Origin: Haloquadratum walsbyi J07HQW2
GTDB taxonomy: Archaea > Halobacteriota > Halobacteria > Halobacteriales > Haloferacaceae
Reading direction: 5' to 3'
DNA length: 64,000 bases
Assembly (NCBI RefSeq): GCF_000415985.1
Contig: NZ_KE356561.1
Coordinates: 2,671,740-2,735,739, forward strand
In this document: positions 38,630 to 47,473 of the stretch, in pieces
Layout: every line of letters starts with the position of its first letter
How positions within the stretch are numbered: the stretch's first letter is position 1
Notes under the pieces: model-generated
Told to the model about the DNA's origin: nothing
Seen by the model: the letters and a program-made list of their open reading frames with translations, nothing else
Databases searched by the model: none
Translations under genes and position numbers: made by a program

Positions 38630-39097
38630 CTACACTGCGTCCTCACTTTCTGATTGAATCGCCAACTCTCGAAGGCGCTCGCGAAGATCATTTGCGTTCA
38701 TCCGACTGAGACCTGGAACGGCAACATCAGCCCCCCGCGACCCAGCAGTGTATACCACAGTGCTTGCTAATCCACTAAACCGTTCAATCGGTGAGCGCGC
38801 AGTGTCGACATGTTGAATTCGAACAAATGGGACAACCGTTCGAACACGTGTGAGGACCCCTCGCTCGAGATATAGCGAATCTGCTCTGATTTCATATCGC
38901 CAAATTCGATACCGGGCAATCGCAAGTATGATACCAAGACCGCCGACGACAACGAATGTCACTCCTGGTGCCCAGACGGGTAATACAGAAAGATCAAATA
39001 ACCACTGTGCACCAGCGGTGATCCCACTGAGTAGTGCTGCAATCGCCAGGGCACGACCAATCCACAGAAACCGAATCCGAGGGTCAAGTCGATTCAT
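38630..39097 (-). CDS. PH-domain membrane protein (YdbS-like)
   Basis: A 155-residue protein with two N-terminal membrane helices (ALAIAALLSGITAGAQWLF and WAPGVTFVVVGGLGIILAI) and one bPH_2 domain (ERGVLTRVRTVVPFVRIQHVDTARSPIERF, then STVVYTAGSRGADVAVPGL). It is the small partner of the YdbT-like protein, whose gene starts right at its stop codon. A TATA-like ATGACGGCATAAATATC region lies upstream near 39160-39182. Confidence 0.88.
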   Translation of the reverse strand: MNRLDPRIRFLWIGRALAIAALLSGITAGAQWLFDLSVLPVWAPGVTFVVVGGLGIILAIARYRIWRYEIRADSLYLERGVLTRVRTVVPFVRIQHVDTARSPIERFSGLASTVVYTAGSRGADVAVPGLSRMNANDLRERLRELAIQSESEDAV

Positions 39098-39406
39098 TGT
39101 AATGAAACAGTTTTGATATCAATCAGGGGTCGATACACACGCATAATCGTTTTTATTATTAAGATATGACGGCATAAATATCGTCTCGTCTGAGTCGCTA
39201 ATTTGAGTTTACAGAAAATCGAGGCGAATACCACGGGGCTTGATCCCGAGGTAGTTCACGTCACCACTGTACAAACAACATAGAAATTAGAGCACTACAC
39301 CCACGACGGATGGGATTGTCACTTTCCCAGGGAAGGAATCTACGACTTTGATTGGTAGTAAAGTTCATCACTCGGTTGTGCGCTCGTATATGATAATTGA
39401 GAGTCA
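39098..39406. other. Gap with one IS-type terminal hairpin
   Basis: There is no gene in these 309 bases. At 39220-39260 the word GAATACCACGGGGCTTGATCCCGAGGTAGTTCAC forms an imperfect hairpin (CACGGGG with CCCGAGG) of the kind found at the right ends of haloarchaeal IS200/IS605 elements. No coding remnant accompanies it. The rest is AT-rich and unremarkable. Confidence 0.45.
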
Positions 39407-39862
39407 TCAGACAATCATATTCGTTGCGAGCAATCCAATATCAATAATTAACAGTATACTCGCCACTGTTGCCAGCTGAAAACTCCGAGTGGATGCGGCA
39501 GCTGGTGCGCGAACACGTTTTGCCTGCAGTCCACCCACAAGCTTTCGACGACCAATTTCAACAGAGACAACAAGTATGAACCATATTAATACTGCTGTAA
39601 TCACGAGGTTACCATCGATAGTGCTAAGCAATGTCTTAGTTGTATACGTTGTTGCAGCTAAGTAACCGCCCGTAAGCATCGTCAGAACAGCCCCACTACG
39701 AGAAAGCGTGATTAACCGCCCGACAATCCGCTCCAGGGGAGTCGCATCAATCTCGCCTGTCGCAGCAATGGGAAGGACGGCTATAGTCATAAATGCGATA
39801 CTGCCAGTCCATATCGTACCTGCCACAATATGAACGGCTGTCATCATCAGGTCAACTACCAT
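39407..39862 (-). CDS. CopD-like four-helix membrane protein
   Basis: A 151-residue protein with four membrane helices: MMTAVHIVAGTIWTGSIAFM, SGAVLTMLTGGYLAATTYT, LVITAVLIWFILVVSVEIG and LATVASILLIIDIGLLATNM. HIVAGTIWTGSIAFM, with His and Trp, is the usual start of CopD/DUF420-like proteins, which may bind heme or copper; the ligand is not certain. Single gene. The gap to the DUF2071 gene (39863-40110) holds nothing I recognise. Confidence 0.75.
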   Translation of the reverse strand: MVVDLMMTAVHIVAGTIWTGSIAFMTIAVLPIAATGEIDATPLERIVGRLITLSRSGAVLTMLTGGYLAATTYTTKTLLSTIDGNLVITAVLIWFILVVSVEIGRRKLVGGLQAKRVRAPAAASTRSFQLATVASILLIIDIGLLATNMIV

Positions 39863-40110
39863 GATAACAACTTACATGAAACGAATAGCACTTTTTTCAT
39901 CGATACGACCTTGAGATGAAACTTCGAGTGTAATCAATCGTTGCGTATTGACATCCATCGATACTTATAGAACATAAAATGATATATCAACACACCGATA
40001 AGTAAGGCACGAATCTCAAAAATTGTTCTTGAGTATCTTACCGTCATTAATCAATAAACGACGATCTGGCGCGATGGGAGGTCTACACCTGAATATTAAT
40101 TCTCCAATCG

Positions 40111-40887
40111 TTATGAATCACCGACCGACTGAATCCACCCGGCTGTTACATCAGTCCCCGGTGCATAATGAACAACCGGTCCTTCAGTTGGATGCTCAAA
40201 CCCATTTGCGGTAAATAATGTGTTCTCTTCGATTGTGAGATGTCCTTCTGCCACCTTCCAGGGTGAGTGACGGATTGTTCCTTGATACAATCTCCGTCCA
40301 TCCGTATAGAACTGATAGTTTTCTGTAAGAAATGCAGTCAATGACCCTGGGGTCGGTTCTATGTAACTTGCTTTATTGACGGGTCCATACGTTGCCTCAA
40401 ACCGTGCTGGGGTCGCATTATCCTGCGTCCGTTGACTTGCAATGTGGATCTTCTTATCTTCGCTCTTGTCGGTAGTGTCGTATGATAACTCCATATCAGC
40501 ATGATAGTACGGTAATTTGAATCCTCGTCGTGCAATTTCAACACCGAGCGTATCATCAGCATCAAGATTAAAAAAGTACACACCGTGCGTCTTCGACCCT
40601 AGCTGGCGGACGTATGTTCGCAAATTCAATTCAGGGAATGACCGACCGATAGGCGATCCACGGGGTCTGATATCGGCCATCTTGAATGGGACAATTCCAA
40701 GAAAACCGTTACCGTTGTATGTTGCAACGGTAACTCCTGATGGCAGTTGCTTTTCGACGACCTCAGGATTGACACGCCAGTGTGCGAATAAAACATCGCG
40801 CCACTGCATCGTTAGCAGATCAGTCGCACCGTCGAATCCTCGACCGACAGCCGACATACGGTCACGGACGCGGTCTGCAAGAGACAT
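40111..40887 (-). CDS. DUF2071 (YqjF-like) protein
   Basis: A 258-residue protein. LLTMQWRDVLFAHWRVNPEVVEKQLPSGV and FLGIVPFKMADIRPRG...PELNLRTYVR are typical of the DUF2071/YqjF family, and GVYFFNLDADDTLGVEIAR, with YYHADMEL after it, continues the pattern. Function is unknown; the fold resembles acetoacetate decarboxylase. I start at MSLADRV (40887), because the upstream codons are Cys-rich and unlike haloarchaeal proteins. Confidence 0.85.
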   Translation of the reverse strand: MSLADRVRDRMSAVGRGFDGATDLLTMQWRDVLFAHWRVNPEVVEKQLPSGVTVATYNGNGFLGIVPFKMADIRPRGSPIGRSFPELNLRTYVRQLGSKTHGVYFFNLDADDTLGVEIARRGFKLPYYHADMELSYDTTDKSEDKKIHIASQRTQDNATPARFEATYGPVNKASYIEPTPGSLTAFLTENYQFYTDGRRLYQGTIRHSPWKVAEGHLTIEENTLFTANGFEHPTEGPVVHYAPGTDVTAGWIQSVGDS

Positions 40888-41104
40888 ATCTATAATACTA
40901 TCTGAACATACTTGGTGGCACTGAATACGGTTGATACATACCAAATGAATTATTTCAGTATACTTACCAGTTTGAATTGACTCACGTAGGGCCTCACTGC
41001 TTTTGTGACTTTGATCGGTATTCGCTTGTTACTAAAGAGAAACTAATATATGATATATAATCCAGCGTTTTCAGTGCATTTGAGCGCACACAAGATATAT
41101 ATTT

Positions 41105-41198
41105 GTCATCATGCTTCCTTCTGACGGGCGGAATACGCCAGCTGAGCCCTGTCCGTCGCCATACCCCCGAGGACAGGGACCCGCCCAGCTCTTATCAG
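41105..41198 (-). ncRNA. Candidate GC-rich structured RNA
   Basis: On the reverse strand, 41190-41121 is clearly GC-rich inside AT-rich DNA. CCCTGTCC (41178-41171) pairs perfectly with GGACAGGG (41154-41147). Outside it AGCTGGG (41190-41184) can pair with CTCAGCT (41146-41140). GGGCGG (41186-41181) can also pair with CCGCCC (41131-41126), so two alternative folds exist. A TATA-like AATATATATGGG (41230-41219) lies about 25 bases before the expected first base. No reading frame fits. I cannot name the RNA class. It could be a stand-alone RNA or a far upstream leader of the DUF2071 gene. Confidence 0.5.
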
Positions 41199-41300
41199 TG
41201 AAATTGATATCAGTATGCCCATATATATTCATCAATAATATAGGATAATTTATTATTGTCTGACGAGAACTTATTAGGGCACGCATAGAATCGACCGTAT

Positions 41301-41840
41301 ATGAAATCAAATCATAGTGCTGCATCATCCGATGAAGACGAATACACAGACCACGATCAAATAAATAATATCGTTGATACAAGCGGATCGACGGCAGAAC
41401 CATTATCAATTCGACTCCCAGACGGTAGCGAGAGTGTCTCCGAGGCTATCCTTTCTCATCGGCAGATGCTCACAAACCCTGGTGAGTATGATCTTGCTTC
41501 AGCAGAAACCGTTGCTGATATGCGCGAAACTATTGCTCGGCTAACAGAAGATGTTCCGCCGGGACTCCGATCAGATCTCAAAACGCTTGAATCGTCAGTC
41601 GAAGAAGTCATTTCACAGTTAGAGCAGCAACAACAACAGATAGAGGAACTGAGACAAGCAACAACGTCTCTCGCTGAAATTCTTGGTGCATCTGTTGAGT
41701 TTTCGACCGACCTCAGTGCTACTGATGATGTTACCAACGCTACTTCTAGCTCAGAGTCTAAATCCCGAGCAAATATGGACATTGACTCCGATGCCGACAC
41801 CGACAGTAATCATACTCGCGAACTTGATGCAAATCGTTGA
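41301..41840 (+). CDS. Haloarchaeal coiled-coil protein of unknown function
   Basis: A 179-residue acidic protein that I do not recognise. Residues about 35-60 are a small conserved-looking segment (PLSIRLPDGSESVSEAILSH). Residues about 75-130 form a strong coiled coil (ADMRETIARLTEDVPP...LKTLESSVEEVISQLEQQQQQIEELRQATTSLAEIL). Both ends are Ser/Asp-rich and disordered. No membrane segment. It is divergent from the candidate RNA and has no operon partner. Confidence 0.6.
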   Translation: MKSNHSAASSDEDEYTDHDQINNIVDTSGSTAEPLSIRLPDGSESVSEAILSHRQMLTNPGEYDLASAETVADMRETIARLTEDVPPGLRSDLKTLESSVEEVISQLEQQQQQIEELRQATTSLAEILGASVEFSTDLSATDDVTNATSSSESKSRANMDIDSDADTDSNHTRELDANR

Positions 41841-42382
41841 TATCGACTGTCCAGATACACTACATATCTCGTATTTTCAATCGTCTTCCGCTGACATAAT
41901 AATACACTGCTAATCTAGCCCTCCACGTTTTCTCCGATTGACATCCTCTTGCGCCTGGAGATGCAGATATCCCAAGCGTGGGAATTTCAGGTTTGCAACC
42001 ATGCCTCTACCAGTTGATGGGAACCCGTTTAACTCAGTCATCTTGAGCAGGGGCTGAGTGACGGTGCGTATCCGCGGTCAAACGACGTAATGTTGCGTCT
42101 ACTCTGCGTACAGGAGTCTATTCTTATTGATTCTGATTCAGATTCAGATAAATTAATCCTAATTAGAAACAGCATAGTGATTTCACTGAATTCGAATTAT
42201 AATTATGACATTCGGGTTGAAATTCCTGTAAACCTCATCCGAGACAGCGGTGCACCATGATACATACCGATGAACTACCTCACGAAAACCGTGAAAATCA
42301 AAAATATGTTATTTGATATTGACTTCTGAGCCAGTTCAGGCCGAATGATATAAATACATGAATGCTAATTTGAAATCAACTA
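41841..42382. other. Gap with degenerate IS terminal sequences
   Basis: No gene in 542 bases. At 41939-41990 the reverse strand reads an imperfect hairpin ending in GAGGATGTCAAT, a decayed form of the right-end word (GGAGGATGTCAA) seen at 13889, 46171 and 60510. At about 42268 the word GATGAACTACCTC resembles the reverse of the end at 39250. A TGATTCTGATTCAGATTCAG simple repeat stands at 42130. Nothing else is readable. Confidence 0.4.
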
Positions 42383-42634
42383 ATGCGCGTCCCAGGCGAC
42401 GCTCCGAGTCGATGCCCAATCTGTGATGACGCATATGATTCCGTCTCAGCACATGATGCCGGACTCATGGTGAATCTTATTGAAAACGATCGGTACCAAC
42501 GTGTCTGTTTTGATCCGGTACAGGCTGATACGGGAGATGCTCTCGTGTATTTTTATCATCACACCCATCATGAAACGAATACAATCGCTAAAACAAATAC
42601 CCATAGCGGCACGGCTGATGCGGAATGTGATTAG
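42383..42634 (+). CDS. Small haloarchaeal CPxC protein
   Basis: An 83-residue protein. Cys11 and Cys14 (RCPICDDAYDSVSAHDAGLM) form one zinc-knuckle half; NLIENDRYQRVCFDPV has a third Cys, and His-rich YFYHHTHHE could complete a metal site. The C-terminal 25 residues are Thr/Asn-rich. It resembles small haloarchaeal zinc proteins of unknown role. Single gene with an AT-rich upstream region. Confidence 0.65.
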   Translation: MRVPGDAPSRCPICDDAYDSVSAHDAGLMVNLIENDRYQRVCFDPVQADTGDALVYFYHHTHHETNTIAKTNTHSGTADAECD

Positions 42635-42696
42635 ATATCAATAATACACAGATCCGGTATCTTCCTGAGCGCAAATAATACACGTATTTCGTAGTC

Positions 42697-42992
42697 TTAG
42701 AGAGTTTCAACAAGAAAGTCTACAGATAGCAAGGCGAGTGCATCGGGGTCGTGGCTTGACCAAAGAGTAAAACCGACATACACTGCTACGACGCCGTCTA
42801 CCAGATAGACACAGACGAATTCCCACTCTTCAGCCAACGCTGGCTGCGAGAGCTTGTGCTTGGAAGTGCGGCTCCCCTCATAATCGACCACTGGCGGTAG
42901 GGCGTATCAAAATTGTCAGCTTGATCTATCATTGCTGAGTTGCGTCCGTCGGACAGCCACAGGACATACAATAATAAATTAGTATATCTCAC
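42697..42992 (-). pseudogene. Unidentified coding remnant
   Basis: The reverse strand has two overlapping open frames that read as one broken protein: AMIDQADNFDTPYRQ in the first, VVDYEGSRTSKHKLSQPALA, EEWEFVCVYLVDGVVAVYV and DPDALALLSVDFLVETL in the second. The composition is protein-like and the switch lies near 42890. I do not recognise the family. The rest of the gap 42635-43137 is AT-rich and shows nothing. Confidence 0.3.
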
Positions 42993-43137
42993 GTTCTAAT
43001 ATCATCTGAGTATAATAATCATTCAACTGGATGATCAATATACGGGAGTGAAGATTGATATCGCTACATCATTTGTCGTCATTAATTGACATCCGTCAGT
43101 CGACAGTATATTATATCCACACTGTAGTCCTTCGTCT

Positions 43138-43419
43138 ATGGCTGTTGAGAACGTTATCTGGCCACGCTATCTTGACGCGTCAATCACTCGATCTGATGGT
43201 CGCCGCGTCTCGCTCCAAGATGCCATTGACGATCCAGAGGTCGATGAAATTGCAGAGGCTGTTCAACAGATTGGGTATGATGCTGTTATTGAACACGATG
43301 TTGCACATCCTCGCGAATGGGGAACAAACGGGCGCGTCGTCGTCAAAGGCGCTGATGATTCAAGTAAAAATGACCTTGTTCAGGCAGTCGCTGCCTACAC
43401 TCATATTCTTCGAGAGTAA
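43138..43419 (+). CDS. srp19: Signal recognition particle 19 kDa protein
   Basis: A 93-residue RNA-binding protein. [19 protein letters not shown] is the conserved N-terminus of SRP19, and [15 protein letters not shown] is the C-terminal RNA-contacting part. It binds the tips of helices 6 and 8 of 7S RNA and prepares it for SRP54, as part of the particle that targets membrane proteins. The gar1 gene starts seven bases after it. Confidence 0.95.
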   Translation: MAVENVIWPRYLDASITRSDGRRVSLQDAIDDPEVDEIAEAVQQIGYDAVIEHDVAHPREWGTNGRVVVKGADDSSKNDLVQAVAAYTHILRE

Positions 43420-43426
43420 TACACTA

Positions 43427-43660
43427 ATGCAACGTCTTGGCAAAGTAACACAGCACGTCCAACATCTCTTGATTGCGAGATGCGATGCTGATATGCAAAC
43501 GTCCCCTTCAATCGGCGCGCAAGCGGTTGATGAATCACTTTCAACGGTCGGTCGGGTGGTTGATGTATTTGGTCCAACTCACCGACCATATGTGGCGATC
43601 ACCCCAGTTGAAAGCTGCTCTCCAGCGGCTGTAATCGGAGAAAAGATATACGCCAGATAA
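43427..43660 (+). CDS. gar1: H/ACA RNP protein Gar1
   Basis: A 77-residue protein with a six-stranded beta-barrel pattern: MQRLGKVTQHVQHLLIARCD, PSIGAQAVDESLSTVGRVVDVFGPTHRPYVAI, then ending in GEKIYAR. Gar1 binds Cbf5 and helps turnover in RNA-guided pseudouridylation of rRNA. It is cotranscribed with srp19, a usual pairing in haloarchaea. The start is the ATG seven bases after the srp19 stop. Confidence 0.92.
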   Translation: MQRLGKVTQHVQHLLIARCDADMQTSPSIGAQAVDESLSTVGRVVDVFGPTHRPYVAITPVESCSPAAVIGEKIYAR

Positions 43661-43736
43661 TACAATGATAAAGACAATTGTGTCAGACTAGACCGCGAAA
43701 CGCAACTAGCATACATTGTGACCGAAAAATAACCGC

Positions 43737-44762
43737 ATGCACAGACGCGTCGCTTTCGGCGTCGGCTTTGCCGCAGTGCTTTTTTTTCTTGTCCAACTCG
43801 GTGCACTCGCGCTTGTCCCGACATTTTATGAACAGGGATATCAGACTGTTGAGGATCCAACAAATCCAACAAATAGTCTTGTATACATCGGGGCAATCCT
43901 CGTTGCAACGGTGGTGATGCTTGCTGCGTTCAAATATAATTTTCAATGGCTTGTGAAGGGGTTTGTAACCCTCGCAGCTGGGTCGCTCGCATGGTATGTT
44001 TTTTCCGTTTTTGTTTCACCGTGGTTAGCACTCATCTTCGCTGCTGGGATTGCAGTACTTCTAGTCGTTTATCCTGAATGGTATGTTATTGATGCTGCGG
44101 GCGTACTGATGGGCGCGGGTGCAGCAGGATTATTCGGGATCAGCTTTGGACTCTTTCCAGCACTTGTTTTGTTGAGCATTCTCGCAGTCTATGACGCAAT
44201 TAGCGTTTATGGGACTGAACATATGCTTGAGTTGGCTTCCGGGGTGATGGATTTGAATCTCCCTGTTGTTCTTGTTATCCCAACATCGCTTTCATACTCT
44301 CTTCGTGAGGATACCACATCAGTTACAACAGATGATCATGCCAGCGACGATTCTGCTGACAATCATAAAACAGGTACCCACCGTGACCCAGTCGAAGCTG
44401 AAGACAATGCCAATATGGGTGGTAACACAGATGAGAGTCCCACTGAAGCAGACAACGTTCGGGATGCATTCTTTATTGGGCTTGGTGATGCAGTCATGCC
44501 AACGGTTCTAGTCGCAAGCGCGGCATTCTTTCTTCCGACTGAGCTGACTCCCTCGCTTGGCGTTTTCGGTATCCCTGCGATGACTCTTCCAGCACTCACG
44601 GCAATGATTGGGACGTTTATTGGATTGTTTATTCTCATGTGGCTCGTGCTGAAAGGTCGAGCACATGCTGGGTTGCCACTGTTAAACGGCGGTGCAATTG
44701 GTGGATACCTCGTTGGTGCCTTGCTAAGCGGCGTCCCACTCATTCAAGCACTCGGTATTTAA
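43737..44762 (+). CDS. Presenilin-family intramembrane aspartyl protease
   Basis: A 341-residue membrane protein with about nine helices. The two catalytic aspartates are Asp153 in AVYDAISVYGTEHML (YD motif) and Asp251 in FIGLGDAVMP (GxGD motif), and the PAL motif is Pro285-Ala286-Leu287. A hydrophilic loop rich in Asp, Thr and Glu (residues about 195-240) sits between the two, as in other haloarchaeal presenilin homologues. It cleaves peptides within the membrane; the substrate is not known. It follows gar1 by 76 bases and may be in the same transcript. Confidence 0.93.
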   Translation: MHRRVAFGVGFAAVLFFLVQLGALALVPTFYEQGYQTVEDPTNPTNSLVYIGAILVATVVMLAAFKYNFQWLVKGFVTLAAGSLAWYVFSVFVSPWLALIFAAGIAVLLVVYPEWYVIDAAGVLMGAGAAGLFGISFGLFPALVLLSILAVYDAISVYGTEHMLELASGVMDLNLPVVLVIPTSLSYSLREDTTSVTTDDHASDDSADNHKTGTHRDPVEAEDNANMGGNTDESPTEADNVRDAFFIGLGDAVMPTVLVASAAFFLPTELTPSLGVFGIPAMTLPALTAMIGTFIGLFILMWLVLKGRAHAGLPLLNGGAIGGYLVGALLSGVPLIQALGI

Positions 44763-44866
44763 ATTATCTATATGATCTACTCCTAAATTGAAGCGAGTGT
44801 CTCGGGATTGACTCTGAAGCGATTCCCACCGGTTAGTTATAGCTGATTCAGTGATCATAATCATAA

Positions 44867-45364
44867 TTATAAAAGAAATGTTTCCTGACGTGCTGAAAGG
44901 TCAATAAAGGTATCAGTAGCATCGATCAACTCATCAGCGGTTGATTCACGAAACGACATCACCTCAACGCGGACTCCTTCATGTCTTAGATGTGAACAAA
45001 GCCGAGAAAAATCACCATCACCGGTGCAAAGAACAACAGTATCGACGTGATTGGCAAGGGTCACCGCATCGAGACTCATTCCAACGTCCCAATCAGCCTT
45101 CTTTGAACCGTCACCGAACGTTTTAATTTCTTTAATTTTCGGCTCAAACCCAATATCAACGAGTGCTTCGAAAAATGTCTCCTCTTCAGGTGCATCTGCT
45201 TGAATAACATATGCAATTGCACGTGTAAGCTCTCGCCCCGAAACGCCTTTTTTGAGCAAAGAGCCGTAGTCAATCTTCTGTGAGTACAAACTCTGTGCGG
45301 TATGATAGAGGTTCTGTGCGTCTGCTAGCACCGCGACCCGCTGTCCGGGATGAATCTCGGTCAT
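44867..45364 (-). CDS. NYN-domain protein (LabA/DUF88 family)
   Basis: A 165-residue PIN-like protein. AVLADAQNLYHT and VVLCTGDGDFSRLCSHLRHEG contain the conserved acidic residues of the NYN nuclease site, with KKADWDVGMSLDAVTLA between them. Family members are thought to be RNases; the substrate is not known. A single gene; the start is the ATG at 45364. Confidence 0.9.
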   Translation of the reverse strand: MTEIHPGQRVAVLADAQNLYHTAQSLYSQKIDYGSLLKKGVSGRELTRAIAYVIQADAPEEETFFEALVDIGFEPKIKEIKTFGDGSKKADWDVGMSLDAVTLANHVDTVVLCTGDGDFSRLCSHLRHEGVRVEVMSFRESTADELIDATDTFIDLSARQETFLL

Positions 45365-45616
45365 ACATATTTTGTATACGGCTCATAGATTAATCTACGG
45401 TCGTATCCGTATCGATATTCATATACGATATTATATAAAAATTCGATCATTTCGACTCATCTCATAGTCATTATCGTTTCATTACGGTGCTCTCATACAC
45501 ATATGACGAAATGGATTTAATCGTGTGTAATCAGCGAATTAATTATGATAGATATCACGGCATCATCGCTGACGACTCATCGTCAACGAGTGATCCGTGC
45601 CAGTATATTCAACTCA

Positions 45617-46190
45617 TTATACAGACTCAAGCAGAATCCCTGCGGCTTCAGCCGCAGGACAGGACAGGATGAATCCGACAATTCGAATTCGGAGTCGGAG
45701 TCAATCTCCGCTACGAGAGCCACTTTGAGAGTTCACAATCCGTCAGTTAAACTGACAGACAGTTCCGCGTATGGATAGGAATCAGGCTGGGAACCGAGCG
45801 ACTCCGGTCAGTCCTATGATGGCGGTCTGTCCGCCCCAAGCAATGAAACAATAATCGGACCCACTCAGGTGACCGGTCGGGTCGGGTCGGTTCCGAGACT
45901 GAATCGATGCAGTGCCCGACTGCCTGAACACAGCACAGACAGTAACTTCGAGTCCACCGAAGTCTGCCGGACTCCCAACGGCACAACCAACTGTGAGAGT
46001 CCGAACACGATGGAGGATAGGAGTACCGGGAGCTTGGCACTCCCACTCTATCCGCGACGGTCCGTGAACCCCACATGGGTTCTCACTGTGCCGGGGTTTG
46101 GTGGAACTGCAACCCTGCAATCTCCACTGCTCCTGCTCACGCTCAGGATTCCCCCGCTTTTACGCGGAGGAGGATGTCAAACTGGCGTGT
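45617..46190 (+). repeat. Hairpin-bounded repeat, copy C (most complete)
   Basis: The left border TTATACAGACTCAAG leads to a perfect hairpin (45639-45658, CCTGCGGC, loop TTCA, GCCGCAGG) and then ATGAATCCGAC; the right end is a hairpin at 46151-46170 (CCCCCGC with GCGGAGG) followed by AGGATGTCAAAC. The first 400 bases match copy A (1-390, reversed) along the whole length, including GATGGCGGTCTGTCCGCCCC and GAGGATAGGAGTACCG. No intact gene is inside. At about 570 bases it is GC-richer than its flanks. It looks like a non-autonomous, IS200/IS605-related element. The flanks 45365-45616 and 46191-46541 hold no gene that I can recognise. Confidence 0.65.
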
Positions 46191-46541
46191 TCACCAGGGT
46201 ATCCTCAATCTGTGTGGAGTATTTCCGCTCTGTGTGAGATCCACGTCGGGCGCGTGTATGCACTACGCCTGGGTTAAGTGCGAGCACGAACAGAATAATA
46301 GATATAAATATAGCCGCGAGCGCATGCATACAATTTTTCCAGTCTTGGGCAAGCCTAGCACTCTTGTCCTTGGCGGAATCATCAATATAGTGTCTCTTCG
46401 ATGTGTCTCAAATCTGAGCCGCTGACACGACACCGTGCGTCAATGTTGGCGTCACCAACCACAGTCATTATACTGAGTTCACGTCATACAATATAGTATC
46501 GTCTCGTAAGAACAATCGACATACATACTCACATACATCAC

Positions 46542-47465
46542 ATGACAAATATTGATCTTACTGGCGTGTTCCCTGCGATGACAACGCCATTCACACCAGA
46601 CGGACGCATTGATCACGATATACTCGCCACGAATGCACGACGACTTGAAACGGCAGGTGTATCCGGGCTTGTTCCAGCAGGGTCAACGGGCGAAAGTGCA
46701 ACGTTGACCCATGATGAGCATATTGAAGTTATTGAAACGGTCATCGACGCCGTCGATGATGTGCCTGTCATTGCTGGGTCAGGGTCGAATTCAACCCGTG
46801 AAGCGCTCAATCTCTCAGAGCGTGCCGCTGATGCCGGCGCTGATGCACTGTTATTAATCTCGCCGTATTACAACATTCCAGAGCAAACTGGGCTTAGGAA
46901 TCATTACCAAACCATCGCCGATGCGATTGATACTCCACAAATCGTATATAATGTCCCTGGACGAACAGGGACGAATATTGAACCCGAGACCGTTGCTGCG
47001 CTTGCTTCACATGAAAATATCATCGGCTACAAAGCCGCAAGCGGGGATGTTGGTCAAATATCATCCGTGATCGAGCAGACCCGATCTGAGTCTTTCTCTG
47101 TGCTTTCCGGTGATGATATCCTCACGCTCCCACTCTGTGGACTTGGCGGTAATGGAGTTATTTCCGTCGGAGCGAATATCGAACCTGCTCAAACAACTGC
47201 AATGGTTGGTGCAGCGGTCAGTGGCGATTATGAGCGTGCACGAACTCTTCATTATAATTTGGCTCCACTTTTTGACCACCTCTTCATCGAAACCAACCCT
47301 ATTCCAGTGAAAGCTGCAATGCAGTACCGTGAATACGGTCCTGGGACACTTCGTTCTCCATTAACTGAGCTAGCCGATGAACACCGCATGAAACTTGAAT
47401 CAATTCTTGATGAGCTTGACGCTGATCGTGAGATGACACTCGCTGGACAGTCGGAGGTCATCTGA
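46542..47465 (+). CDS. dapA: 4-Hydroxy-tetrahydrodipicolinate synthase
   Basis: A 307-residue TIM-barrel lyase that condenses aspartate semialdehyde with pyruvate, the first lysine-specific step. GVFPAMTTPF, GSTGESATLT, YYNIPEQTGL and YNVPGRTGTNI are family signatures, and Lys164 in IIGYKAASGD is the Schiff-base residue. KDG aldolases share the fold, but the operon with dapB, dapD, lysA, dapF and dapE settles the function. First gene of a six-gene operon. Confidence 0.96.
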   Translation: MTNIDLTGVFPAMTTPFTPDGRIDHDILATNARRLETAGVSGLVPAGSTGESATLTHDEHIEVIETVIDAVDDVPVIAGSGSNSTREALNLSERAADAGADALLLISPYYNIPEQTGLRNHYQTIADAIDTPQIVYNVPGRTGTNIEPETVAALASHENIIGYKAASGDVGQISSVIEQTRSESFSVLSGDDILTLPLCGLGGNGVISVGANIEPAQTTAMVGAAVSGDYERARTLHYNLAPLFDHLFIETNPIPVKAAMQYREYGPGTLRSPLTELADEHRMKLESILDELDADREMTLAGQSEVI

Positions 47466-47473
47466 TCACATCA

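Noticed and set aside
42120-42160. TGATTCTGATTCAGATTCAG tract as a possible operator
   Set aside because: Simple-sequence repeat in a non-coding gap with no gene placed to be controlled by it.
46258-46271. ATGCACTACGCCT word identical to the start of tnpB at 2977
   Set aside because: Only 13 bases match and the following codons differ, so it may be chance; not enough to call another tnpB remnant.
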